Part shown: positions 44,405-53,195 of the stretch, in pieces | Layout of the letters: every line of letters starts with the position of its first letter | Position numbering within the stretch: position 1 is the stretch's first letter | DNA from: Prosthecobacter sp. | Lineage (GTDB): Bacteria; Verrucomicrobiota; Verrucomicrobiia; Verrucomicrobiales; Verrucomicrobiaceae | Direction of reading: 5' to 3' | Assembly: GCA_019186985.1 (NCBI GenBank) | Contig: JABARQ010000020.1 | Coordinates: 92,852 to 156,851 of the forward strand | DNA length: 64,000 nucleotides | Position numbers and translations under genes: made by a program | The notes under the pieces: model-generated | What the model was told of the DNA's origin: nothing | What the model saw: the letters and a program-made list of their open reading frames with translations, nothing else | Database searches by the model: none

Positions 44405-47400
44405 TTAAGAAGTGGGGCCAAAAAACCAAGTTTCGATGCTCGCAGAGCTGTTCGTTGTCTTGGCGAACACGAAAAACTTCCGTGGCATTTTTAGCTTAGC
44501 CTTGTAGCGGCCTAAGCGGTGAAGGTCTGGAGACAAAATCGTGCCTCCGTTTCCGTCCGAATCAGGCTCCAAATCGACGTTTGTGCCATCAGGAGGCATG
44601 CTTGCATCCCAACGCGCGGCGATGATTTGTGTCACAGCCGCCCACCTCTTCCGGTCAATCCCTCCTGTGTCGTTAAGAAATTGCAACCAAGCCTGCCGCC
44701 CCTCTTTAGTCGGCCAGTTGTCGTCTTCACTCAGTTGTCTGACAGCCTCGGATCCAAGCCATTCTAACATGCCATCACGATCGTGGAACGCAGCGTTTGT
44801 GTCAGTGACAGCCACGTTCGCCGCATTCCGCGAAGATAGCCCTGCCCTCAAGAGTGCAATGACGGCCCTGTTCGCGCTCCCAACTTCGACGGCCATTGCA
44901 GCCGTCCCATCAAGTAGCATAGCGTCTAAATCTCCAACTGCATTTGCATGGACGCGAACGGCCTCCATGGCCCAAGGCAGTCGATACGTGAAGGCATCCT
45001 GCAAAAGATCAACACCATCGTCCCCGCCAAGAGTGACAACTGCTGAACCAGGCTCTCCGCGCAACCATGCGCGCAAAGCTTCTTCCCATGAATCTGGAAG
45101 TTCGATAAACGGCCTAAAGGGCGCGATCTGGAACACAATCTGAGCAAACTCTACGCCTGCGTTGGCCAATTCTTGGGCATCCTGGCCGGCCACAGCCGCC
45201 TCTGCGCGCACCAAAAGAGAGACAAGTTCACTCCTCCGGGCGTCCATGAACTGCCCAGCACATAAACCGACACCGGCGAAATGATACCCTTTCCGCTGCA
45301 CAGAAGTGGTCCGTGACCAAACTAGCTCCGCACGTGCTGTAACGAACTGCTTGAGTTGGACCTGCAACCGATCCTCTTCGCTAGCAATTTGCCGTGAGAA
45401 CAGGGAGTTCTGAAGCACAGTGTCGACCTCATCTTGAACTTTGTCATTCTGGGTCTCAGCTTCAAGCAATGCCAGTAGTGCTGAATCAAGTGATGCAACG
45501 TGATTGTCCCATTGATTTTCAGTCATGGCTGTCGGTCTTGCAAGACCGAGCAAGTGATCGCAGATGCCTGCTTCCGGTTTTCCGAAATCATCAACAGGCA
45601 AGTCCTTCATATCGGAACAAAAGTTCCAAGCGGTTGACTGTCCGGTCACGTAGTCCACGACCTCTTCTAAACCGAGACCAGACGAAATTGCGATTCTATC
45701 AAACAAGATTGCAGCCAAGAGCAAAATTCCACTTTTGACGACTGGAGCTTTAGCGTTAGCGACCAGCTTGTTCCAGTTACGCTCCGAAAATTGGGTGGCT
45801 TTGTCGGTTTCCCTGGGCGTCGCTTTCTTTTCCCAGATCAAGTGCAAGACAAGCCCTTCAAGGTCCACGAATGCCCGGCCTGCTCGACCTGCAACATTGG
45901 CAAACTCGGCGACAGGAATGACCGATTGATTTCGCCAGATCGAAGGAATCAGGAGTACGCTCGCCGAGAGATTCAATCCTTGCGCGAGGGTCGGGGACGC
46001 GATCGTGAGTTTGCAATCGCCGGCACGCAGGAGACCCTCTACCTCATTAAGAAATGGCCGGGGAAGACCGCCGTGGTGGAGTGCGACTCCAAACTCCAGG
46101 CACTTTACTGCGGGATGATCCATTCCAAGCCACTCCTCACCTATAAGCATGGCATCCTTGACTCGTTTGTTGGCTTGGCAAAGAGGAGTGAGCACGTGAT
46201 GTCCAAGACACTTGAGGATCAAGTTGCCTAGAGTCTCGACGGATGTGCGTAGTGCACAGTAAACAAGGACATTCTTTCCCTGATCGACAAACTTCCAAGC
46301 GCAGGCCAATGTGAGTTCGTTCTTGTTAGTTGGGAAGGGTATCCGTCGACGGGACCTGAGAGGGGGCAATTTCGGCTCAATAAATCGAGGAACATAGGGG
46401 CTTTCCTCTTCAACTTTGGCTTCTAGGCGGGCAGCCCCCTGCTCCCACTTAATGACTCCGAATCGCTGTCTCGTGGGTCTCCAAAGCGAGTGAACAGGCT
46501 CCCCTGGCTGATCCTGCCTGATCCAAGCTACAAGGTCACTCATTTCCTGCGGTGTTGGAAACAGTGCGGAGAGGCAGACTATTCGTCTTTCACCAGAATC
46601 GGACCGCATCAAGAGGCGCTGCACTAGTGCCTCGTAACGGACTTCACGCTCGTTAGGACCGAGCATGTGTCCCTCGTCGAGAACAATGAGCCCTACATCA
46701 TCAATGAGAGACGAGTCATTCCGCAGCGCAAAGTCTAGCTTCTCTGGAGTTGAAACCACAATCTCGCCTTTACCGAGGGTAGCCGCGTCCCCGCTCTCGA
46801 TTCCAGCCGAGCCATAAAGGGATGAGACAGAGAAACCCAACGGTCGAAATGTGGCTGCGAGGTCCCGCTCTATCTGAGCCGACAATGCCCTTAGAGGGGT
46901 AACGTAAACGGTTCGTTTGCCAGACGCCAAGGTGCGAAGAATACACAGTTCAGCGATTCTTGTCTTTCCTGCGCTGGTTGGCAGGGCGACAACAAGATCA
47001 TCGCTGAGATCAAGTGAGCGTTTTGCTGCCTCTAGCTGCGAAGGCCAAAGCTCAATTGCTGATCGCCCTCCAATTCGAAGCTTGTTAATGTAGGCCCAAC
47101 GCAGCCATCGCCACTTTTCAAAATGATCGCTATCAGGCGGCAAGAGCGGCAACTGGACATGAAGGCTTACCGACCAAAGATCATCGATGAGATGAGCTGC
47201 CAATGTAGCAGTCCACCAGTGACTGACCTGTCGCAGGTCTGCCGCAGCCTCGGCAGTAGCAAGGAGCTTTCTTTTTGCCTCCACAGCCAAGGTCTCGTAG
47301 CCTATTACTAGACTATGATCAAAGAGCGCCATCCCTCGCATGAGCGACGAGGTCAAAACAATGCTCAGTGCATCATCTGTGTCGAACTCGTCATCACTTT

Positions 47401-47932
47401 GAAGCCGCTCTGCGATCGAGTCATCACTGTGACTCTTATCAAATAGCCATCCCGAAATTACTCTGCGCAATACATCCAGGTTACGGCGCAACAGATGTAG
47501 AATGACATCCTCTGCCGGAGAAAGATTCTCTTGTTCGGCTGCATTGGGCAGAACGGAAAAAGCACGGGCTGCATAACGAGCCAAGTGAAATGCAGCAGCG
47601 GCACTGACACGATTGAATCCGCGATCAGATTGCTCTGCCCCCCCTCTATGCACGGCCGCCTCAATCGCCTCGCCTGCGACGACAAATGCACGGTTAAGCT
47701 CCGTTGCATTTGGGTCTTCGGTCCGCAATCTCAGAGCCATGGAGAGGACGCAGTGTGCATAGTCAAGCAGGTCCTCAGTCAACGACTCAGCAAATGGGGG
47801 CGAACCCTCTGGCAGTTCCCCATCTCGCCAGATGAGTCCTCTGGCAAGCCCTCTATCTAAAAGGCGACCACGAAACCCAGGCGCAATGCTCTGAGCAAGT
47901 TTCTGTCTCAGTTCTGGAATTGATTCTGGCAC
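44405..47932 (-). CDS. hamB: Hachiman HamB-like SF2 helicase
   Basis: The 1175-residue protein is a superfamily 2 helicase: Walker A VVALPTSAGKTRIAELCI (about residue 314), TVYVTPLRALSAQIERDL, DEGH box LIVLDEGHMLGP (about 416), ASPTLAQGLNLSAS, and GRAGRAFVDLEG (about 681). An N-terminal helical domain of about 270 residues precedes the motor and a long C-terminal domain follows. With the upstream DUF1837-like nuclease this matches the Hachiman anti-phage pair, where HamB senses or unwinds DNA to release HamA. Its GC content looks lower than that of hsdR. It begins right after the HamA-like stop. Confidence 0.82.
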   Translation of the reverse strand: MPESIPELRQKLAQSIAPGFRGRLLDRGLARGLIWRDGELPEGSPPFAESLTEDLLDYAHCVLSMALRLRTEDPNATELNRAFVVAGEAIEAAVHRGGAEQSDRGFNRVSAAAAFHLARYAARAFSVLPNAAEQENLSPAEDVILHLLRRNLDVLRRVISGWLFDKSHSDDSIAERLQSDDEFDTDDALSIVLTSSLMRGMALFDHSLVIGYETLAVEAKRKLLATAEAAADLRQVSHWWTATLAAHLIDDLWSVSLHVQLPLLPPDSDHFEKWRWLRWAYINKLRIGGRSAIELWPSQLEAAKRSLDLSDDLVVALPTSAGKTRIAELCILRTLASGKRTVYVTPLRALSAQIERDLAATFRPLGFSVSSLYGSAGIESGDAATLGKGEIVVSTPEKLDFALRNDSSLIDDVGLIVLDEGHMLGPNEREVRYEALVQRLLMRSDSGERRIVCLSALFPTPQEMSDLVAWIRQDQPGEPVHSLWRPTRQRFGVIKWEQGAARLEAKVEEESPYVPRFIEPKLPPLRSRRRIPFPTNKNELTLACAWKFVDQGKNVLVYCALRTSVETLGNLILKCLGHHVLTPLCQANKRVKDAMLIGEEWLGMDHPAVKCLEFGVALHHGGLPRPFLNEVEGLLRAGDCKLTIASPTLAQGLNLSASVLLIPSIWRNQSVIPVAEFANVAGRAGRAFVDLEGLVLHLIWEKKATPRETDKATQFSERNWNKLVANAKAPVVKSGILLLAAILFDRIAISSGLGLEEVVDYVTGQSTAWNFCSDMKDLPVDDFGKPEAGICDHLLGLARPTAMTENQWDNHVASLDSALLALLEAETQNDKVQDEVDTVLQNSLFSRQIASEEDRLQVQLKQFVTARAELVWSRTTSVQRKGYHFAGVGLCAGQFMDARRSELVSLLVRAEAAVAGQDAQELANAGVEFAQIVFQIAPFRPFIELPDSWEEALRAWLRGEPGSAVVTLGGDDGVDLLQDAFTYRLPWAMEAVRVHANAVGDLDAMLLDGTAAMAVEVGSANRAVIALLRAGLSSRNAANVAVTDTNAAFHDRDGMLEWLGSEAVRQLSEDDNWPTKEGRQAWLQFLNDTGGIDRKRWAAVTQIIAARWDASMPPDGTNVDLEPDSDGNGGTILSPDLHRLGRYKAKLKMPRKFFVFAKTTNSSASIETWFFGPTS

Positions 47933-48703
47933 CTATATTTTTGAGTAAACGCTTTTCACAAAAGCACCGTGATTCTTGAGATGGACGCCAACAGCATGTC
48001 GAACTCGTTTCTTGGTGCACGCTGATAGGTGGTCATTCAAATGCATCTCGGGATTGTTGCCCGAAACCGTAAACAACAAGTGCTCGACTGGGACACCGCG
48101 AAAACTCTGAAGAACAGCTTCCTCAAGCTCATTCGCTAAAACGTTCCGTCCCTCCTCTCGCAGGCGTTTTGCGACGAAGAGCGTAGAATGTCGGTTGGGG
48201 CGACCTCGATCACGATCCAACGCTTCAGCAGCTTGGTTGACCACGTTCGGTGCGAGTGACACTCGGCTCTTCGATTCTCCTTTGAGAATTTTCAACGGCG
48301 CATTTCCGACCTTGGAAACAGCGATAATGTCGTCTCCTCGGAGCGCCATCTCTCTACCATCCTTCCATCTCAGCCGTCGAATAGGAACCTCGAAGCCTAA
48401 ACGACGCTCGACCAATTCGGTTGCAAATACTTCTCCGAGTTCACCCGAGCGGGCTTTCTTTGATTTTGGTATTTCTTCCTTCAATAGCAGAGCAGTCTTT
48501 GGCGCGCCCATTTCGGTTAGCCGCTGAGCAGTGATTGCAGGGGAAACATAGTGATTTTGGAATACACCTCTTAACTCTGGCATGACCTGGTCTCGGACTC
48601 CATCACGCTCAATGAAGGTTACCAGCTTGTGACGCCCTACGACTTGAACGTTTGCAGCCAAAAGACGAGCAAAGACATCTGGAGTTTTGGCGCTCGCATT
48701 CAT
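47933..48703 (-). CDS. hamA: Hachiman HamA-like nuclease (DUF1837)
   Basis: The 256-residue protein resembles the HamA effector of Hachiman. A PD-(D/E)xK nuclease core is visible: SGELGEVFATELVERRLG (about residues 85-102, core-helix Glu), MALRGDDIIAVSK (about 117-128, Asp) and ILKGESKSRVS (about 138-148, ExK). In Hachiman HamA cuts DNA after HamB is triggered by phage. It sits between hsdS and hamB and overlaps the hsdS end by four bases (48700-48703), so both modules are translated together. Confidence 0.82.
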   Translation of the reverse strand: MNASAKTPDVFARLLAANVQVVGRHKLVTFIERDGVRDQVMPELRGVFQNHYVSPAITAQRLTEMGAPKTALLLKEEIPKSKKARSGELGEVFATELVERRLGFEVPIRRLRWKDGREMALRGDDIIAVSKVGNAPLKILKGESKSRVSLAPNVVNQAAEALDRDRGRPNRHSTLFVAKRLREEGRNVLANELEEAVLQSFRGVPVEHLLFTVSGNNPEMHLNDHLSACTKKRVRHAVGVHLKNHGAFVKSVYSKI

Positions 48704-49923
48704 GAGAAAATGGTATTGAGAAGTTGTGTGACCAAGTCTCGCGCTGAGAGTTGCTTGGATGCGACGGCGCGGAGTGAACTGTCGAACTGCCCAATCTCGG
48801 CGACTAACTTCTCTTGAGTCCGCAGAGGTGTTTTCGGAACTGGAAACTCCTTCACGACTGTGGAATTAATGGTATTCAGTCCGCTCGAACTCTTTGCTCG
48901 GCTTCGGAAATAATCCTGACCAGCACCGGCATTGATGCAGAGGTTCAAATACTCGGGAATCAGGGCGTCAGAGCAGCGAGCACGAATCAAGTGATTCTGG
49001 TGCAACATGCCGCGGTCACCAAAACGCCACACGGCGGCGCGGCCGATTTCAGTAACGGTGGCGTGCCCTTCAACGATGAGCACGTCTCCATCGGCAAGCT
49101 CGAACCGGGAAACCTCATTCTCATCACAGTTGATGGTTTTGATTTCGCTGAGGTCGAAGGCGTTTCGCTGCAAATTGGCCACACGCAAGTAAGGCCTCTC
49201 AATCGGTAGAGCTTTGCGGAAAGCGCCAAGCGTGATGCCATAGCTCACCTTAGCGACCGCTTCGAGCGGCTGAATATTGAGTTTTTTTTCGATGCTTTGA
49301 TTGAAGTGTTCTTCGACTTTAGCCGACCGCGCAGCCTCAACCGTTGTTTGTAGCTCGTTCGCTTTCTGGAGTGCCTCATCCACCGCCCATAGGATTTCCG
49401 CGATGCGGCGCTGCTGGTCGAGCGGCGGGAGGGCGAACTCCTCCAGCTTGAGCGTGGTCCAGTTGATGGTGGGCGAGAGCGAGCCGACGGAAATCTCCAC
49501 AGCGCGGTTCATGAAGCGGTCGCTCATCATGAGGAAGGGCAGGAACTCCGGCAGCACCTTGTCCGGCCTGGCCCGCACGACCATGGCATGAGCGGAGCAG
49601 ATGCCGTCGAACTCCGCCACGGCCAGCTTCCGCTGGTAGGCGCGGCGGCGGCCAAAGATGATGTCGCCCTTCCGGAACCGGAGCTTTGTGCCCGTGACAT
49701 CGCTGCCCTTCCCCCAGCGCCGGATGTGCAGGCACTGCGGGTCCAGATGCTCCAGCCCCACATAAATCTCCTCCTGCGCATCCTTCGGCTCCGCCCGCTC
49801 CCCGATGCTCTCCGCGAACGCCCCAAACGGCAGACGCTTCCAGCCCGTCCGGTCGAAGAGCGGGAGCGAGGCCCAGGCGGGGTTGGGCTTTAGCTTGGCG
49901 AGTGATGGGAGAGTGGCGGTCAT
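48700..49923 (-). CDS. hsdS: Type I restriction-modification specificity subunit
   Basis: HsdS holds two target-recognition domains that set the DNA site of the enzyme. The 407-residue protein has TRD1 (about 20-160, WKRLPFGAFAESIGER...KFRKGDIIFGRRRA), the first central helix with PPLDQQRRIAEILWAVDEALQKANELQTTVEAARSAKVE, then TRD2 (about 215-350, VAKVSYGITLGAF...FELADGDVLIVEGHATV) and a second helix (KLVAEIGQFDSSLRAVASKQL). The 5' half looks GC-rich and the 3' half much less so, which suggests that TRD2 was exchanged. It overlaps the PIN gene and hamA by four bases each. Confidence 0.92.
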   Translation of the reverse strand: MTATLPSLAKLKPNPAWASLPLFDRTGWKRLPFGAFAESIGERAEPKDAQEEIYVGLEHLDPQCLHIRRWGKGSDVTGTKLRFRKGDIIFGRRRAYQRKLAVAEFDGICSAHAMVVRARPDKVLPEFLPFLMMSDRFMNRAVEISVGSLSPTINWTTLKLEEFALPPLDQQRRIAEILWAVDEALQKANELQTTVEAARSAKVEEHFNQSIEKKLNIQPLEAVAKVSYGITLGAFRKALPIERPYLRVANLQRNAFDLSEIKTINCDENEVSRFELADGDVLIVEGHATVTEIGRAAVWRFGDRGMLHQNHLIRARCSDALIPEYLNLCINAGAGQDYFRSRAKSSSGLNTINSTVVKEFPVPKTPLRTQEKLVAEIGQFDSSLRAVASKQLSARDLVTQLLNTIFS

Positions 49924-50933
49924 GGTGTTGGCATTCCGACGCGCTCAAAGTAGTCACCGAGGGTCGCGACTTTACTCGAACATCCTGCTTCAGTTGCGGC
50001 ATCGTAGATATCGCCGTCACCTGTGACAAGAGTGATAGGGGCGCTGTCAATTTCGTGGTAGGGCCCTATAGAAAACGCTAATGCGGTATCCCAAATCATG
50101 TTTGGCCATGGTTTTTTTGTCCGATGAAGATTCACGTTTGGATCGGAAGCAAAAAGGCAAATCAACTTCTGCATCATCGAGATGGGAACCTCAAATATTC
50201 TTTGGAAATCAGTGATTTTCTGCAAAATCTCAGGCCCACTAAGATTGATCCCAACAACTGCTGCATTAGCGATGATTTGTCGAGCTGACCATTCTTGGCG
50301 GAATCCAGCGCCAGCAAAAAGGTTACGGAGTTTCTTGCGCACATCGCTGTCGGTTCGACCTCCGATCCAAACTCTCGCCAATGCAGGATCAAAGCAGCCG
50401 ATAAGCTGCCCCATTTCGACTAACCAAGCTGCGTCGATAGCATCCATTTTGTCAGCAAATGCCTTGATGGTCCGAAGGACATTTGTGTCGGTAACATTTG
50501 GTCCAGAATCTCGAATATGAGCGGCAATCTGGCGTAACAACCTTGTGTTAGCTTCAGCATTCGGTGGAACGGATCCGAACATTTCTTGACAGATAGTCGA
50601 TTCGGCATCGGCAAAAATGCAAACTCCATCTTGTTGAGCTGCACCATAAGGTGACCAAGTATGCTCTGCCAGAGCTACCATGGCGTTCATGCAGAAAGCA
50701 TGGGCCGGATCCTTTGCGTCTGGCAAGTGCTTAGCCAACTCCCAGATGACTGTTGTTCCTGCCAACGCAAAAATCCCTGCTTTTCTTTCCAAGCCACGAA
50801 GCAGGACGGCTTTTGTTCTGGCACCCTCAAAATCGAGCCCCCAAGTCGCAACACGGTATGCATTGGTATCAAATATAACAATTTCCTTGGTGCCAGGCGG
50901 AAGGCTTGGTTGGCTAGTTTCAATTGCTATCAT
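49920..50933 (-). CDS. PIN-domain-like protein (candidate RNase)
   Basis: The 337-residue protein has PIN-like ends: IVIFDTNAYRVATWG at residues 19-33 (Asp22), VIWELAKHLPDAKDP near residue 65 (Glu) and LVTGDGDIYDAATEAG near residues 302-317 (acidic cluster). These match the three acidic sites of a PIN nuclease, with a long helical insert in the middle. It may cleave RNA in phage defence, perhaps released or activated by its protease neighbour. It overlaps the protease and hsdS genes by four bases each. Confidence 0.68.
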   Translation of the reverse strand: MIAIETSQPSLPPGTKEIVIFDTNAYRVATWGLDFEGARTKAVLLRGLERKAGIFALAGTTVIWELAKHLPDAKDPAHAFCMNAMVALAEHTWSPYGAAQQDGVCIFADAESTICQEMFGSVPPNAEANTRLLRQIAAHIRDSGPNVTDTNVLRTIKAFADKMDAIDAAWLVEMGQLIGCFDPALARVWIGGRTDSDVRKKLRNLFAGAGFRQEWSARQIIANAAVVGINLSGPEILQKITDFQRIFEVPISMMQKLICLFASDPNVNLHRTKKPWPNMIWDTALAFSIGPYHEIDSAPITLVTGDGDIYDAATEAGCSSKVATLGDYFERVGMPTP

Positions 50934-51727
50934 GGCTGTTTTATTTCTGGAACGTCAAAATGAAGAGACAATAGGTGATACAAATTCTCGACCCGGTTGG
51001 CACGGACCTCACGTACATTTTCATGAAGTTCCGTGAGTATTCCAACGAGGCGCAAACGCTCTGGAGTCCAGACCGACGCTCCAGCAAACCGGGCACGCCA
51101 CAGTCCTCCACCACTCATGCCGTATGGATCGGGCAATGAAACTTCTTTGCCGCTAAAGACATCTGGCACCACCTCTTCGTAATCCACTGAGAGAGTCACC
51201 GGGCGGTTTCCCGGAGTGCTCCAATCAAAGTCATCTGGGTAGCTGTTTAAGTAAGCGAAGCTGGAAAATGAATGAACATTTCCGCCCTCTACTTTGTGCT
51301 CAACTGCGGGCATTCCAAACAGAATAGCAAGGTCATCAGACAATCCTGTTGGGAAGAAATCGAAATCATCGAGACTCAAGAACTCATTTTGGTCCAACAA
51401 GGGGGACGTGTCATCAATTCGCAGGAACCCCACATCAAGCTCCTCGCTAACTTCACCCCCAAAGAGATCGCCTTTACCTGGCGAGAATCGGATGTTCGAC
51501 GGTTTGTCCGTAGTAATGAGCTGAATCATGCTGGGGTCTCTGCCTTTGATGACGTGAGCGGCAGTGATCACGACTGCCGCTTCATCTAGTTTCAACAGCA
51601 TTCCGGTTCCGTGGTCGATGAACCCTGTTTCATCATGCGCGGCCAGAACGACGGTTCGCTTGTAGAGATAGTGTCCCATCAAGTCCTTGGACTCTCGAAG
51701 AATCTGCTTCTTTGTTTCAAGCGTCAT
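50930..51727 (-). CDS. Trypsin-like serine protease (cytoplasmic, no signal peptide)
   Basis: The 265-residue protein shows a chymotrypsin-type triad: His58 in VVITAAHVIKG, Asp98 in EELDVGFLRI and Ser206 in YGMSGGGLW (GxSGG). There is no signal peptide, so it should act inside the cell. Intracellular trypsin-like proteases in defence operons are known to cut or activate effector partners. The neighbour PIN protein is the likely partner; this is inference. It overlaps hsdM1 by 11 bases and the PIN gene by four. Confidence 0.78.
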   Translation of the reverse strand: MTLETKKQILRESKDLMGHYLYKRTVVLAAHDETGFIDHGTGMLLKLDEAAVVITAAHVIKGRDPSMIQLITTDKPSNIRFSPGKGDLFGGEVSEELDVGFLRIDDTSPLLDQNEFLSLDDFDFFPTGLSDDLAILFGMPAVEHKVEGGNVHSFSSFAYLNSYPDDFDWSTPGNRPVTLSVDYEEVVPDVFSGKEVSLPDPYGMSGGGLWRARFAGASVWTPERLRLVGILTELHENVREVRANRVENLYHLLSLHFDVPEIKQP

Positions 51728-53195
51728 GACCGCCTCCCACTAATGCGCCAAGCGAGGCACGAACTTTGTGCGAACTCTTCAGCCACCCCGCCAGCGCATC
51801 CGGCAATGCAGTGGCCGCCAATTCAGCCGCAGCATCCGTCTGCGCCTGCATTTCCCCGCCGACATACAGCGGGATGCTCAGGTTCCCCTCTTTCGCCCGA
51901 ATTTCCTCAATCGGCACGACACGGGTGAAGCCGGGCTCGTCTTTGAAGTCCTGATAAGCGCGGACAACGCGCTGAAGGTGCTCGTCGGTGAGGAAGCTCT
52001 GGGCGCGTTCGCGGGTGACTTCGTTCACCGCGTTGATGAAGAGGATTTTCCCGCGCCGGGCCTTGGGTTTCTGCGTGCGGCAGACGACGACGCAGGCTTC
52101 CATGGGCGAGTTGTAGAAGAGGTTCGGGCCGAGGCCGAGGACGCACTCGATGAGGTCGGCCGCGATGAGCTTGCGGCGCATTTCCGACTCCTCCTGCCGG
52201 AAGAGGACGGCGCAGCGGCCGGTTTTGGGCTTGAGGCTCTGCAGGATGTGCTGCTGGAAGGCGTAGTCGGCGCGGCCCTGCGGCGGGGTGCCGTAGAGAT
52301 TGCGGCCCCAGGGATCAGAAGCGAAGGCGTCGCGGTCCCACTGCTTGATGGAGTAGGGCGGATTGGCCAGCACGACATCGAAGCGCATGAGGCGGTCGCC
52401 TTCCACGAGCTTCGGCTCGGCGAGGGTGTCGCCGCGCTCGATGCGGAAGTCCTCGATGCCGTGGAGAAAGCAGTTCATCCGGGCGATGGAGGAGGTCATG
52501 AGGTTCCGCTCCTGGCCGTAAAGCTTCACGTTCCGCCATTCCTTCTTCTGATTCCGCAGGTGGGCGATGCAGGAGAGCAGCATGCCGCCGGAGCCGCAGG
52601 TGGGGTCATAGACGGACTCGCCGGGCTGCACGTCGAGCATCTCGGTCATGAGGTGGACGACGGTGCGATTCGTGTAGAACTCGGCGGCGGTGTGGCCGGA
52701 GTCGTCGGCAAACTTCTTGATGAGATACTCGTAGCCCTGGCCCAGCTCGTCCTCGGGCAGGTTGGCGACGGTGAGTTCGAGCGAGGAGAAATGCTCGATG
52801 AGGTCGCGCAGCATGGCGTCGGACAAGCGGTCCTTGTTCGTCCACTGCGCATCGCCGAAGATGCCGAAGAGTTTGTCGGGGTTCGCGGTCTCGATGGCCC
52901 GCATGGCCTGCTGCAAGGCACGGCCCACATCCCTGCTGACCTTCCGAATTTCCCGCCAGTGCGCGTCCGCCGGCACCTGGAAGCGGTGGTTCTCCGGGAA
53001 CAGCGCGAAGTCCTGATCCCCACCCGAGTCTTTGAGCGCTTTCTGCACTTCCTCATCGAAGACATCGCAGAGGCGCTTGTAGAACAGCAGCGGGAAGATG
53101 AACTGCTTGTAGTCCCCCGCATCAATCGTCCCCCGCAGGAGCACGGCGGCACCCCAGAGGTAGGATTCGAGCTGTTGTTGGGTGATGCGGGTCAT
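51717..53195 (-). CDS. hsdM: Type I DNA methyltransferase subunit 1 (HsdM, shortened catalytic loop)
   Basis: The 492-residue protein is a type I N6-adenine methyltransferase: YDPTCGSGGMLLSC near residue 197 (SAM site) and VVLANPPYSIKQW near residue 277 (NPPY). N-terminal helices (QQLESYLWGAAVLLRG) match other HsdM. Compared with the paralogue at 54242, the loop after the target-binding strand is about seven residues shorter: AVLFRQEESEMRRKL against AVVLPHGALFRMGKEGEIRKKL. It may therefore be a modified or partner subunit. It overlaps the protease gene by 11 bases and the upstream nuclease-like gene by four. Confidence 0.9.
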   Translation of the reverse strand: MTRITQQQLESYLWGAAVLLRGTIDAGDYKQFIFPLLFYKRLCDVFDEEVQKALKDSGGDQDFALFPENHRFQVPADAHWREIRKVSRDVGRALQQAMRAIETANPDKLFGIFGDAQWTNKDRLSDAMLRDLIEHFSSLELTVANLPEDELGQGYEYLIKKFADDSGHTAAEFYTNRTVVHLMTEMLDVQPGESVYDPTCGSGGMLLSCIAHLRNQKKEWRNVKLYGQERNLMTSSIARMNCFLHGIEDFRIERGDTLAEPKLVEGDRLMRFDVVLANPPYSIKQWDRDAFASDPWGRNLYGTPPQGRADYAFQQHILQSLKPKTGRCAVLFRQEESEMRRKLIAADLIECVLGLGPNLFYNSPMEACVVVCRTQKPKARRGKILFINAVNEVTRERAQSFLTDEHLQRVVRAYQDFKDEPGFTRVVPIEEIRAKEGNLSIPLYVGGEMQAQTDAAAELAATALPDALAGWLKSSHKVRASLGALVGGGHDA

